64,000 nt of DNA, taken from JALZMG01 sp963739975 (GTDB lineage Bacteria > Actinomycetota > Acidimicrobiia > Acidimicrobiales > Ilumatobacteraceae). This document shows positions 9,266-16,869 of the stretch, one piece after another. A model generated the notes under the pieces. It ran no database searches. It saw nothing but the letters and a program-made list of their open reading frames with translations, and was not told where the DNA came from. The DNA is taken from the NCBI GenBank assembly GCA_963739975.1, contig CAVUCK010000006.1, forward strand, positions 43,752 to 107,751, given 5' to 3'. Numbering within the stretch: position 1 is the stretch's first letter; every line of letters begins with the position of its first letter. The translations under genes were made by a program, and so were the position numbers.

Positions 9266-9794
9266 CGACGGCCGGTCGGCCTACTACGTGGCCGGTGGTG
9301 AGCGGATCACGCTCGCGCCGACCGACGAGGTGGCCGTCGACGTGACCCGGGCGGAGCAGTCGGACCTGGCGCCGCAGCGGTTGGCCAGCCTTCGACGAGA
9401 CGGCCGGACCGTCAACGACGGGTTGTTCCTGATCGGCAACGGCCAGCTCGAGGCATCCGAGCGGGCCAGCCTCGAGCAGACGTCGGCCTTGCAGCCCGTG
9501 TACGAGGCGGGCGGCGCCCGCATCATCGTCCTGCCAGAGGTGCGGGTCGAGATCAGTGAGCCGCAGCACGAGCGCGAGCTAGAACGTCGCGTCGCCGAGG
9601 ACGCGGGCAGTGAGGGGGGCGCCGCTCAGCTCGTCGAGCAGCGGCCCGGTCGGTACGTCATCACGATGGAGCGCGGCACGGGCGACGACGCCCTGTCGCT
9701 GGCCAACGACCTCGCCGAGTCGCTGCACCCGGACCTCGCCCAGGCCCGGTTCATCCGGATCACCGATCGCCCGGGCGGCACGGTCAAGGGATGA
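9231..9794 (+). CDS. Subtilase-prodomain-like companion protein
   Basis: This 187-residue protein has no protease domain. Residues about 16-40 (SAYYVAGGERITLAPTDEVA) resemble the N-terminal strand of subtilase prodomains. Residues about 138-178 (RYVITMERGTGDDAL then HPDLAQARFIRI) mirror the prodomain segment of the adjacent protease. Starts at ATG 9231 or 9240 lie inside the protease gene, so translation is probably coupled. By analogy with free subtilase propeptides it could act as a chaperone or inhibitor of the protease; this is inference. No signal peptide is seen. Confidence 0.6.
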   Translation: MPSMPSARRGDSDGRSAYYVAGGERITLAPTDEVAVDVTRAEQSDLAPQRLASLRRDGRTVNDGLFLIGNGQLEASERASLEQTSALQPVYEAGGARIIVLPEVRVEISEPQHERELERRVAEDAGSEGGAAQLVEQRPGRYVITMERGTGDDALSLANDLAESLHPDLAQARFIRITDRPGGTVKG

Positions 9795-10000
9795 AGTAGA
9801 ACGGATCGCTCAGCTGATGATCGTCAGGTTGGCGGCCTCCGGATCGACGCGGTCCGGCTGCCCGTTGGTCGCCCAACTGCTCGATTGCGGCCAACATCCG
9901 AGTTCAGTTATATCGAATATCTGTTTCAACGTCCGCTCTGACCAGGCGTTTCTTCCTTCACGCCGTGCGCCAGCCGCGCCGCCAGAACACACTCGACGGC

Positions 10001-10384
10001 GTGAACCACGACGAAGTGATGGCCTGGGTAGACGGATACGAACGGGCGTGGCGCGATGACGACGTCGATGCGGTGGTCGCGCTGTTCACCGACGACGCGG
10101 CGTATCGCCCATCGCCGTACGAGCCGTCCGAGGTCGGCCACGACGCGATCAAGGCGTTCTGGCTCGACGATGCCGGCCGGTCGTTCTCGATGCACGCCGA
10201 CGTCGTCGCCGTGGAGGGCACGACGGCCGTCGTCCGCGTCGACGTCAAGTACCGGACGCCGAAGGAGCAGGCGTATCGGGACCTGTGGATCCTCCAGTTC
10301 GCCCCCGACGGTCGCGTCGCCGACTTCGAGGAGTGGGCGTACTGGCCGGGCAAGCCGTACACGGCGGCCAACGACCCGGCGTGA
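10001..10384 (+). CDS. NTF2-like/SnoaL-like domain protein
   Basis: This 127-residue protein has the NTF2-like cone fold pattern: an N-terminal helix ending WRDDDVDAVVALFTDDAAYRP, a GHDAIKAFW segment, and closing strands VAVEGTTAVVRVDVKY and DLWILQFAPDGRVADFEEW. Family members are polyketide cyclases, isomerases or simple ligand binders; the function cannot be assigned. GTG at 10001 is preferred over an upstream frame. Upstream bases 9795-10000 hold an AT-rich stretch (TTATATCGAATAT near 9908) that may be a promoter, and no convincing gene. Confidence 0.75.
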   Translation: MNHDEVMAWVDGYERAWRDDDVDAVVALFTDDAAYRPSPYEPSEVGHDAIKAFWLDDAGRSFSMHADVVAVEGTTAVVRVDVKYRTPKEQAYRDLWILQFAPDGRVADFEEWAYWPGKPYTAANDPA

Positions 10385-10393
10385 CGGCCGGCG

Positions 10394-10930
10394 CTACTCC
10401 CGTCCAGCAGAGCCAGAGATGCGGCGCTGCAATCCCGGTGGCCAGTGCCCGGCGTAGCGCCGCTGCAGTTCTGGTCGTCGCCAGTCCTCCCCCGTCACGA
10501 CCGTCCGGCACGACGCGGCACCACAGGTGCACACCATCTCGAAGCTGGCGTCGTCCGAGATCGTGCCGTAGTCGACGGTCAGCTCCTCGCCAGCGACGAT
10601 CGGTCGGCGTGTTGTCAACTCGTATGGCCCGACCGCCCAAAGGGTGGGGTCGCAGCTGTGGTTGCCATAGTGCGCCGTGGTGTGGAACGGCAGCACGAGG
10701 TGGGCGTCGCCGCCGACGGCGAACGTGTCGACGTACTGATCGTCGGGCGTACGGGCAAGCAGCTCATGTAGCTCCGCCGTCGTGACGAGTCGGCCACCGA
10801 GGCGCATCACGACGACGTCGGCGTCGATCGCAGCGGTAGCGAACAGCCCGTGTCCCTCGATCGCCGACGGCCGGACGGCGACGGCCGGGTGAACCCAGAC
10901 ACGAAGCGGCGGCCCGCTCCCCGGTTCCAT
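10394..10930 (-). CDS. SET-domain protein (putative lysine methyltransferase)
   Basis: This 178-residue protein has a SET domain: GHGLFATAAIDADVVV near the start, the SAM-binding NHSCDPTLWAV, the catalytic-site ELTVDYGTISDDA, and a post-SET cluster CTCGAASC. SET enzymes methylate lysines using S-adenosylmethionine. In bacteria the targets are mostly unknown. I placed the start at ATG 10930 (MEPGSGPPLRVWVHP) because the frame further upstream is arginine-rich noise over the divergent gene. It is divergent from a small ORF and a methyltransferase. Confidence 0.82.
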   Translation of the reverse strand: MEPGSGPPLRVWVHPAVAVRPSAIEGHGLFATAAIDADVVVMRLGGRLVTTAELHELLARTPDDQYVDTFAVGGDAHLVLPFHTTAHYGNHSCDPTLWAVGPYELTTRRPIVAGEELTVDYGTISDDASFEMVCTCGAASCRTVVTGEDWRRPELQRRYAGHWPPGLQRRISGSAGRE

Positions 10931-10971
10931 CCGTCCAGTGAACTCGACCGGTGTCGTGACAGGCTGGCGGG

Positions 10972-11142
10972 GTGGAGGTCGGCGAGCGGATGTTCCTGTG
11001 GTGCGTGGGCGGGCCGGCGGTCGGCCGTGCGGAGCGGTTCCCGCCGCCTCTCGAGATCGGCATCGACGGCGGCGTCTACGTCCTCGTCGACGACGGTCCG
11101 CCACCGCAATGGCGCTACGAGTTCGTCCCGGGCGAGGGTTGA
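10972..11142 (+). CDS. Small hypothetical protein, 56 aa
   Basis: A short frame from GTG 10972 (or ATG 10990) to TGA 11142 encodes MFLWCVGGP, then PPPLEIGIDGGVYVLVDDG and a PPPQWRYEFVPGEG tail. It has protein-like composition, unlike shadow frames nearby, which are arginine-rich. Its stop overlaps the likely TTG start of the methyltransferase (TTGA), so the two would be translationally coupled. No family is recognised. Confidence 0.5.
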   Translation: MEVGERMFLWCVGGPAVGRAERFPPPLEIGIDGGVYVLVDDGPPPQWRYEFVPGEG

Positions 11143-11864
11143 CGCCTGATCTGATCTTCTCCGAGCGACGACTGGCCGAGATCTACGACCAGTTCGACGG
11201 CGACCGGAGTGACCTGGACGTGTACGCGGCGATCGTCGACGAGCTCGGCGCCCGCACGGTGCTGGACATCGGCTGCGGCACGGGCACCTTCGCCTGCATG
11301 TTGGGGCGGCGGGGCCTCGGCGTCGTCGGCGTCGACCCGGCTGAGGCATCGCTCGATGTCGCCCGGGCCAAGCCCGGCGCCGACGCCGTCCGCTGGATCA
11401 ACGGCGACGCCACCATCCTGCCGCCACTGCAGGTGGACGTGGCGACGATGACCGGCAACGTGGCCCAGGTCTTCCTCACCGATGACGCGTGGGCGGCAAC
11501 GCTGCGCGCCACGGCCGCGGCGTTGCGTCCCGACGGGCACCTCGTCTTCGAGACCAGGGTCCCGGCGCAGCAGGCCTGGCTGCAGTGGGATCGTCAGCAC
11601 ACGTACGAGCAGCTCGACGTCCCCGGGGTCGGGCGGGTCACGGCGTGGTGTGACTTGCTCGACGTCAGCTTGCCCTTCGTCACGTTCCGCAGGACCAACG
11701 TGTTCGCCGCCGACGGTGCGGTCCGCACGTCAGAGTCGACCCTGCGCTTCCGCGACCGCCTCGAGGTCGAGCGCTCGCTGCACGACGCCGGCTTCGCCGT
11801 CGAGGACGTGCGTGACGCGCCGGACCGGCCAGGCAAGGAGCTCGTCGTCGTCGCTTCCCGCTGA
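11139..11864 (+). CDS. SAM-dependent methyltransferase
   Basis: This class I methyltransferase of about 241 residues has motif I VLDIGCGTGTFAC, an acidic VVGVDPAEASLDVA strand for the SAM ribose, and INGDATILP. The later MTGNVAQVF replaces the usual DLDA region. The C-terminal half carries a beta-rich insert, as in small-molecule O- or N-methyltransferases. The start is uncertain: TTG 11139 overlaps the preceding stop and follows GGGCGAGGG; ATG 11109 is the alternative. The substrate is unknown. Confidence 0.85.
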   Translation: MTPDLIFSERRLAEIYDQFDGDRSDLDVYAAIVDELGARTVLDIGCGTGTFACMLGRRGLGVVGVDPAEASLDVARAKPGADAVRWINGDATILPPLQVDVATMTGNVAQVFLTDDAWAATLRATAAALRPDGHLVFETRVPAQQAWLQWDRQHTYEQLDVPGVGRVTAWCDLLDVSLPFVTFRRTNVFAADGAVRTSESTLRFRDRLEVERSLHDAGFAVEDVRDAPDRPGKELVVVASR

Positions 11865-12035
11865 CAGGACTTCACCTACTGTTCTCGGCCGTGTCAGCGC
11901 TGGCACCCGGGAGCGGCACCTGAACGGTGATGTTCACCGTCATGGTCGACTCGACGCGCCAGCGGGTGGCGCTCGGAGACGAGGCCGCCGCGTTGGTCGA
12001 CGACGGGCGCTCGATGATGACGGACCCCTGATCCG

Positions 12036-12680
12036 TCAGCTCGGCTGGTCGAACGGGCGGCTCGCTGGTGGCTCGGCACCTTGACCGTGAGGACGGAGCG
12101 CAGCGCGCAAGAAGGCCCGCAGCTCGTCGCGCAGGCGACGCAGGCCGGCCGCCGTCGGCGTCCACCCCACGCCGCGCAAAGCCTCCGGCTCGGTGGCGAT
12201 GCCGGTGACCGTGGCGTAGGCCAGCGCGGCCACGAGTCGCGGGTCGCCGTCGCGCAGCCGACCGGCCGCCATCTCCGTGGCCAGAAACCCGACGGCGCGA
12301 TCGATCATCGGCTCGACCAGCCGCCGCAGTCGCTCGGCCTGCGGACCGGGCAAGCGGCTCAGCTCGCGCACCAGGCCGAGCACCGCGGGTCGGCGCACGG
12401 CCAGACGGAACACCGCCCGCACGACGGCGTCGATGCGCTCCAGCGGGTCCTGCGGCGCGGCGCGCACGGCGGCGTCGATCACGACGGCCAGCTCGCCGGC
12501 CATCGTCTCCAGGACGGCGTCGACCAGCTCCTCCTTGCTGGCAAACCAGTACAGGACGGTCTGCTTGCGCACCCCGACAGCGACCGCGATCTCGTCGAGC
12601 GAGACGCCGTCGACGCCCCGCCGTCCGAACAAATCGAGTGCCGCGGCGAGGATGCGCTCCCGGGTCGGCAGCGGTCCCAC
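12036..12680 (-). CDS. TetR/AcrR family transcriptional regulator
   Basis: This 214-residue regulator has an N-terminal helix-turn-helix: RERILAAALDLFGRRGVDGVSLDEIAVAVGVRKQTV (split here by family reading: helix 1, then the recognition region GVRKQTVLYWF). The C-terminal ligand-binding part is helical. It is divergent from the acyl-CoA reductase operon with only 29 bp between the starts, and an inverted repeat lies exactly there, so it probably represses that operon and itself. The inducer may be an acyl-CoA or alcohol; that is a guess from the operon. It starts with GTG at 12680. Confidence 0.88.
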   Translation of the reverse strand: MGPLPTRERILAAALDLFGRRGVDGVSLDEIAVAVGVRKQTVLYWFASKEELVDAVLETMAGELAVVIDAAVRAAPQDPLERIDAVVRAVFRLAVRRPAVLGLVRELSRLPGPQAERLRRLVEPMIDRAVGFLATEMAAGRLRDGDPRLVAALAYATVTGIATEPEALRGVGWTPTAAGLRRLRDELRAFLRAALRPHGQGAEPPASRPFDQPS

Positions 12681-12688
12681 CAGGTCTG

Positions 12689-12719
12689 TCTACCATTTGG
12701 TAGAGAGGCGTGGTAGACA
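12689..12719. promoter_or_regulatory. TetR operator in divergent promoter
   Basis: TCTACCA-TT-TGGTAGA (12689-12704) is a perfect inverted repeat, and a third half-site TGGTAGAC follows at 12711-12718 over the start of the reductase gene. The repeats fill the 29-bp space between the TetR start and the operon start, the usual place for autoregulation and repression. Confidence 0.65.
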
Positions 12720-15067
12720 CTGTGAGCGTGATCGCCGAGTCGCTCGCCGGCAAGCGCATCGCCATCACGGGGTCAACGGGCTTCGTCGGCACGGCGCTGG
12801 TCGAACGGCTGCTCCGCTCGGTCCCCGACTGCGACCTGGTGCTCCTCGTCCGCGACGGCAAGCGGTCGCCAGCCGCTCGGCGCGTCGAACGCGAGCTGCT
12901 GCGCAACGACGCCTTCGACCGGCTGCGCAAGGAGCTCGGCGTCGAGGCCTTCGCCGAGATGACGGCGCGGCGGATCACGACGATTGCCGGTGATGTCGGC
13001 ACCGACGGACTCGGCTTGTCCGACGAGGACCGCGACGTGGTGGCGTCGTGCGACGTCGTCATCCATTCGGCGGCGGCGGTGTCGTTCGACTCGCCGCTCG
13101 ACTCGGCGGTCGAGATCAACCTGCTCGGGCCGTCGCGGATCGTCCAGCTGCTGCAGGAGCTCGGCGTGCGACCGCACCTCGTCTCCGTGTCGACCTGCTA
13201 CGTGGCCGGCAACCGGCGTGGGACGGCGCCGGAGGAACTGGTCAGCGACGGGCCCTTCGACCTCGGCCTCAACTGGCGGACCGAGGTCGCCGCCGCCCGC
13301 CGGCTGCGCGGCGACGCCGAGGCGGCCAGTCGCCAGCCCGAGCAGCTCGTCCACCTCCGCAAGGAGGCGCGCGCTCGGTTAGGCGCCGCAGGCGCCCCTG
13401 CGCTGGCGGCGCAAACGGAGTCGCTCCGCGAGCGCTGGGTGCGCGACCAGCTCGTCGACGCCGGCCGGGCCCGCGCCGCCAGCATCGGTTGGCCGGACGC
13501 CTACGCCTTCACCAAGGCGCTCGGCGAACAGGCGCTGATGGACACGAAGGGCGACGTGCCGGTGAGCATCGTGCGTCCGTCGATCATCGAATCGGCGGTC
13601 GCCGAGCCGCGGCCCGGGTGGATCCGCGGCTTCCGCATGGCCGAGCCCGTGCTCATCTCGTACGCCCGCGGGTTGCTGCGCGAGTTCCCGGGCGTGCCCG
13701 AGGGCACGGTCGACGTCATCCCGGTCGATCTCGTCGTGGCGGCGATCATCACCGTCGCCGCACTCGGCCCCGAGGCTGCACCGGACATCACCCAGGTCGC
13801 CTCGGGCGGCATCAACCCGCTCAAGTACCGCGTCCTCGTCGACAACGTCAGCGGGTGGTTCACCGAGCACCCGATCTACGACGCCGAGGGCCAGCCGATC
13901 GTCGTCCCCGAGTTCCGTTTCCCAGCTCGCGGGCGCGTGCAGTCCCAGCTGCAGCGGGCCAAGACCGTCATCACCCGCGGCGAGCAGCTGCTCCAGTCCC
14001 TGCCGCTGCGCGGCAAGCAGGCCGACTTCGCCGCCCGCCTGGAGACCAAGCGCACCGAAGTCGAGCGGGCACTGGAGTACGTCGAGCTGTACGGGTTGTA
14101 CACCGAGTGCGAGGCGATCTACCAGGTCGACAAGCTGATGGCGATGTGGGCCGAGCTCGACGCCGCCGACCGGGAGGCGTTCGCCTTCGACCCGCGCGCC
14201 GTCGACTGGCCGACGTACATCCGCACGATCCACCTGCCGTCGATCGTCCAGCACGCCCGGGTCAAGACCACGCCGACGAAGACCAGCACCGACCGCACGG
14301 CCCGACTGCGCAAGCAGGTGCTCTCGCCCGAGCGCACCGTCGCCGCCTTCGACCTGGAGAACACGCTGATCGCCAGCAACGTGGTGGCCAGCTACTCGTG
14401 GCTGGCGACGCGCCGGCTCGATCGCAACGAGCGGATCCGTTACGCACTGCGCACGCTGGCCGAGGCGCCCGGCCTGTTGAAGCTCGACCGCATCGACCGC
14501 GGCGACTTCCTGCGCCACTTCTACCGCCGTTACGAGGACGCCCCGGTCGAGCAGATCCGGATCGATTCGCAGCAGCTGCTCAGCGAGCTGATCCTGACCA
14601 AGAGCTTCCCGGCCGGCATGCGGCGGGTGCGCGAGCACCGCGCCGCCGGGCACCGCACGATCCTCATCACCGGTGCGCTGGACTTCGCCGTCGAGGGCCT
14701 ACGGCCGCTGTTCGACGAGATCGTCGCCGCCGAGATGAGCGTGCGGACCGACGGGACGTATTCGGGCGAGATGCTGCGCGTCCCGCCGACCGGGGAGACG
14801 CGGGCCCAGATCCTGACCGACTACTGCACGGCCGAGGGCCTGCGCATCGAGGACGCTGTGGCCTACGCCGACTCGACGAGCGACCTGCCGCTGCTGGAGG
14901 CGGTCGGGTTCCCGGTCGCCGTCAACCCCGAGACCCGGCTGGCCGCCATCGCCCGCAAGCGAGGCTGGCTCGTCGAGCACTGGGACAAGGCCAGTGGCGG
15001 CCCCCGCCCCCTCCTGCCGATCGGTCCATCCATGGTCGAGCGCGAACGTCGCCGGCGGTTCGCATGA
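12710..15067 (+). CDS. Fatty acyl-CoA reductase fused to HAD-IB hydrolase domain
   Basis: This 785-residue two-domain protein opens with a Rossmann domain (GSTGFVGTALVE near residues 22-33) with short-chain reductase residues Y265 and K269 in YAFTK, as in fatty acyl-CoA reductases that make fatty aldehyde or alcohol with NAD(P)H. From about residue 540 a HAD-IB (SerB-like) domain follows: FDLENTLIASN, then ILITGALDF and AYADSTSDLPLLEAVG. The first HAD motif is DLENT, with Glu in place of the second Asp of DxDxT, so phosphatase activity may be altered. The start is GTG 12710 or 12722. It heads a probable lipid operon. Confidence 0.88.
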   Translation: MVDTVSVIAESLAGKRIAITGSTGFVGTALVERLLRSVPDCDLVLLVRDGKRSPAARRVERELLRNDAFDRLRKELGVEAFAEMTARRITTIAGDVGTDGLGLSDEDRDVVASCDVVIHSAAAVSFDSPLDSAVEINLLGPSRIVQLLQELGVRPHLVSVSTCYVAGNRRGTAPEELVSDGPFDLGLNWRTEVAAARRLRGDAEAASRQPEQLVHLRKEARARLGAAGAPALAAQTESLRERWVRDQLVDAGRARAASIGWPDAYAFTKALGEQALMDTKGDVPVSIVRPSIIESAVAEPRPGWIRGFRMAEPVLISYARGLLREFPGVPEGTVDVIPVDLVVAAIITVAALGPEAAPDITQVASGGINPLKYRVLVDNVSGWFTEHPIYDAEGQPIVVPEFRFPARGRVQSQLQRAKTVITRGEQLLQSLPLRGKQADFAARLETKRTEVERALEYVELYGLYTECEAIYQVDKLMAMWAELDAADREAFAFDPRAVDWPTYIRTIHLPSIVQHARVKTTPTKTSTDRTARLRKQVLSPERTVAAFDLENTLIASNVVASYSWLATRRLDRNERIRYALRTLAEAPGLLKLDRIDRGDFLRHFYRRYEDAPVEQIRIDSQQLLSELILTKSFPAGMRRVREHRAAGHRTILITGALDFAVEGLRPLFDEIVAAEMSVRTDGTYSGEMLRVPPTGETRAQILTDYCTAEGLRIEDAVAYADSTSDLPLLEAVGFPVAVNPETRLAAIARKRGWLVEHWDKASGGPRPLLPIGPSMVERERRRRFA

Positions 15068-15075
15068 CGACGCGT

Positions 15076-15158
15076 CATCCGAGGGTTTCGATGCACCGGA
15101 GGGTTTGCGTACCGGACGGGGCGCAGGAAACCCTCGGGTGCGCTGAAACCCTCGGATG
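15076..15158. repeat. Nested palindrome with four GAGGGTTT units
   Basis: Outer arms CATCCGAGGGTTTC (15076-15089) and GAAACCCTCGGATG (15145-15158) are perfect complements. Inside lie a second GGAGGGTTT and a matching AAACCCTCGG, giving a nested hairpin. It lies between the reductase stop and the dehydrogenase start, within what otherwise looks like one operon. Confidence 0.75.
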
Positions 15159-15173
15159 GGTCGGGGGTGGGGC

Positions 15174-16370
15174 GTGAGGGCGTTGCAGGTGCGGCGGTCG
15201 GTGGGGCGGTTGGGGTTGGCGCGGGTGGCGTCGGCGGTGGCGCCGGCGGCGGCCGTGCGGGTCGGGCCGCTCGAGTACACGAACGTCGACCCACCCGAGC
15301 TGCCGGGCCCGGGCTGGCACTGCGTCCACCCGCACCTCGCCGGGATCTGCGGGTCCGACCTGTCGATGATCGAGGGCCACGCCTCGACGTACTTCGACGA
15401 CTGGGTGAGCTTCCCGTTCGTCCCTGGCCACGAGGTCGTCGGCCGCCTCGACGACGGCACGCGCGTCGTGCTCGAGCCCGTGCTCGGTCACGCTGCCCGC
15501 GGCGTGCCGCTGCCCTTCGACGGCGCCGCGCCTGGCGACGGCGACGACTACGCCCACCTCGCCACGGGCGAGCTCGGGGCGGGCATCCAGACCGGGTTCT
15601 GCTGTGCCACCGGCGGCGGGTGGTCCAGCCAGCTCGTGGCCCACGAGTCCCAACTGCACCGTGTGGCCGACGACGTGCCCGACGAGCGGGCAGTGCTGAT
15701 CGAGCCGCTGGCCGGCGGCATCCACGCCGCGCTGGTCGCCGCCCGTTGCCGCTCCGTGACCGCCGCCGACCGGCCCGTGATCGCCGTGCTCGGCGCCGGC
15801 ACGATGGGCCTGGCGGCGATCGCCGGCCTGGTCCGCTACGTGCCTGCCGCCCACGTCGTCGTCGGGGCCCGCTACCCGCACCAGCAGCGCGAGGCCCGCC
15901 GGCTCGGCGCCCACGACGTCGTGGCGGCCACCGACCTCGCCCGGGCCGTGCGGCGGATCGTCGGCTGCCACCTGATCGGCGACCACCTGTCATCGGGCGC
16001 CCACGCCACCATCGACGCCGTCGGCACCGAACGCTCGATCGCCGACGCGCTGGCCGTCACGCGGCCGCGCGGCCGCACCGTGCTGATGGGGATGCCGGCC
16101 GAGGTGACGCTCGACCTGACCGGTTTGTGGCACCGCGAGACCGAGCTCGTCGGCGCCTACACCTACGGCACCGAGCACCTCGACGACGGGCGGACCGTCA
16201 CCACGTTCGAGCTGGCGATGGACACCGCCGACGTCGTCGAGGCCGAACGGTGGCTCACCGCCACGTACCCGCTCGACGAGCACGTCGACGCCATCGCCCA
16301 CGCCGCCGCCGCCGGCCGCCGCGGCGCCATCAAGATCGCCTTCGACCCTCGGCCCGGCCCGAGGACCTGA
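15174..16370 (+). CDS. Zinc-type alcohol dehydrogenase (MDR superfamily)
   Basis: This 398-residue medium-chain dehydrogenase has a catalytic-zinc region LAGICGSDLSMIEGH, the proton-relay GHEVVGRL, and a nucleotide-binding fold VIAVLGAGTMGLAAIAGL. The structural-zinc Cys cluster is replaced by FCCATGGGW. Following the acyl-CoA reductase it may oxidise or reduce the fatty alcohol/aldehyde formed there, which is inferred from the context. GTG at 15174 gives VRALQVRRSVG; an ATG at 15156 lies in the palindrome. Only 10 bp separate it from the next gene. Confidence 0.88.
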   Translation: MRALQVRRSVGRLGLARVASAVAPAAAVRVGPLEYTNVDPPELPGPGWHCVHPHLAGICGSDLSMIEGHASTYFDDWVSFPFVPGHEVVGRLDDGTRVVLEPVLGHAARGVPLPFDGAAPGDGDDYAHLATGELGAGIQTGFCCATGGGWSSQLVAHESQLHRVADDVPDERAVLIEPLAGGIHAALVAARCRSVTAADRPVIAVLGAGTMGLAAIAGLVRYVPAAHVVVGARYPHQQREARRLGAHDVVAATDLARAVRRIVGCHLIGDHLSSGAHATIDAVGTERSIADALAVTRPRGRTVLMGMPAEVTLDLTGLWHRETELVGAYTYGTEHLDDGRTVTTFELAMDTADVVEAERWLTATYPLDEHVDAIAHAAAAGRRGAIKIAFDPRPGPRT

Positions 16371-16380
16371 GGAGCCCTCC

Positions 16381-16869
16381 ATGCCCCGTCCCGGATTCGT
16401 CCTCGAGGTCGACCGCTCCACGCCGCCGACGCTGTTCTGGCGCGGTGAGGGCGTGAGCCTGGAGAACCTGCCGCCGGACCGCAGCCGAGTCATCTACGCG
16501 CCCGAGCCGGAACCGGCGATCGACGACATCGACGGCGCCATCCGCCGCGCCCTGCTCCACCCGATCGACCAGGACCCGCTGCCGTCGCTGCTGTTCCCCG
16601 GAATGCGCCTGACGATCGCCTTCGACGACGTCAGCCTGCCGCTCCCCCAGATGCGTCGCCCGGACGTCCGCCAGCGCGTCATCGAGGCGGTGCTCGACCT
16701 CGCCGCCGATGCCGGCGTCGACGACGTCGAGCTGATCGCCGCGCTCGGCCCTGCACCGCCGCATGACCGAGGCCGAGCTGCGCCACGCCATCGGCGACCG
16801 GATCTACGACGCCTTCGAGCCGCGTGGTCTGCTGACCCAGCACGACGCCGAGGACCCGACGGCGCTTGA
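16381..16869 (+). CDS. LarA-like (DUF2088) protein, N-terminal piece before frameshift
   Basis: Residues 1-120 (MPRPGFVLEVDRSTPPTLF onward, with MRLTIAFDDVSLPLPQMRRP) form the N-terminal part of a nickel-dependent lactate racemase-like protein. After DDVELIAAL the frame turns to arginine-rich noise. The natural continuation ALHRR-MTEAELRHA lies one base over, and an extra G at 16747-16748 explains it. Without that G the gene would read straight into the next entry as one protein of about 528 residues. So this is either a sequence error or a real broken gene. Confidence 0.7.
   Translation: MPRPGFVLEVDRSTPPTLFWRGEGVSLENLPPDRSRVIYAPEPEPAIDDIDGAIRRALLHPIDQDPLPSLLFPGMRLTIAFDDVSLPLPQMRRPDVRQRVIEAVLDLAADAGVDDVELIAALGPAPPHDRGRAAPRHRRPDLRRLRAAWSADPARRRGPDGA

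Noticed and set aside
9810..9992. 60-codon minus-strand ORF in the 9.8-10.0 kb gap
   Set aside because: Composition is partly protein-like (DPEAANLTIIS) but there is no start signal, family or neighbour support.
11930..12032. Short plus-strand ORF (about 34 codons) before the TetR stop
   Set aside because: No ribosome site, very short, and it overlaps the end of the TetR gene region; could be chance.
13048..15177. Overlapping +1 frame over the acyl-CoA reductase gene
   Set aside because: Arginine/proline-rich shadow of a well supported gene.
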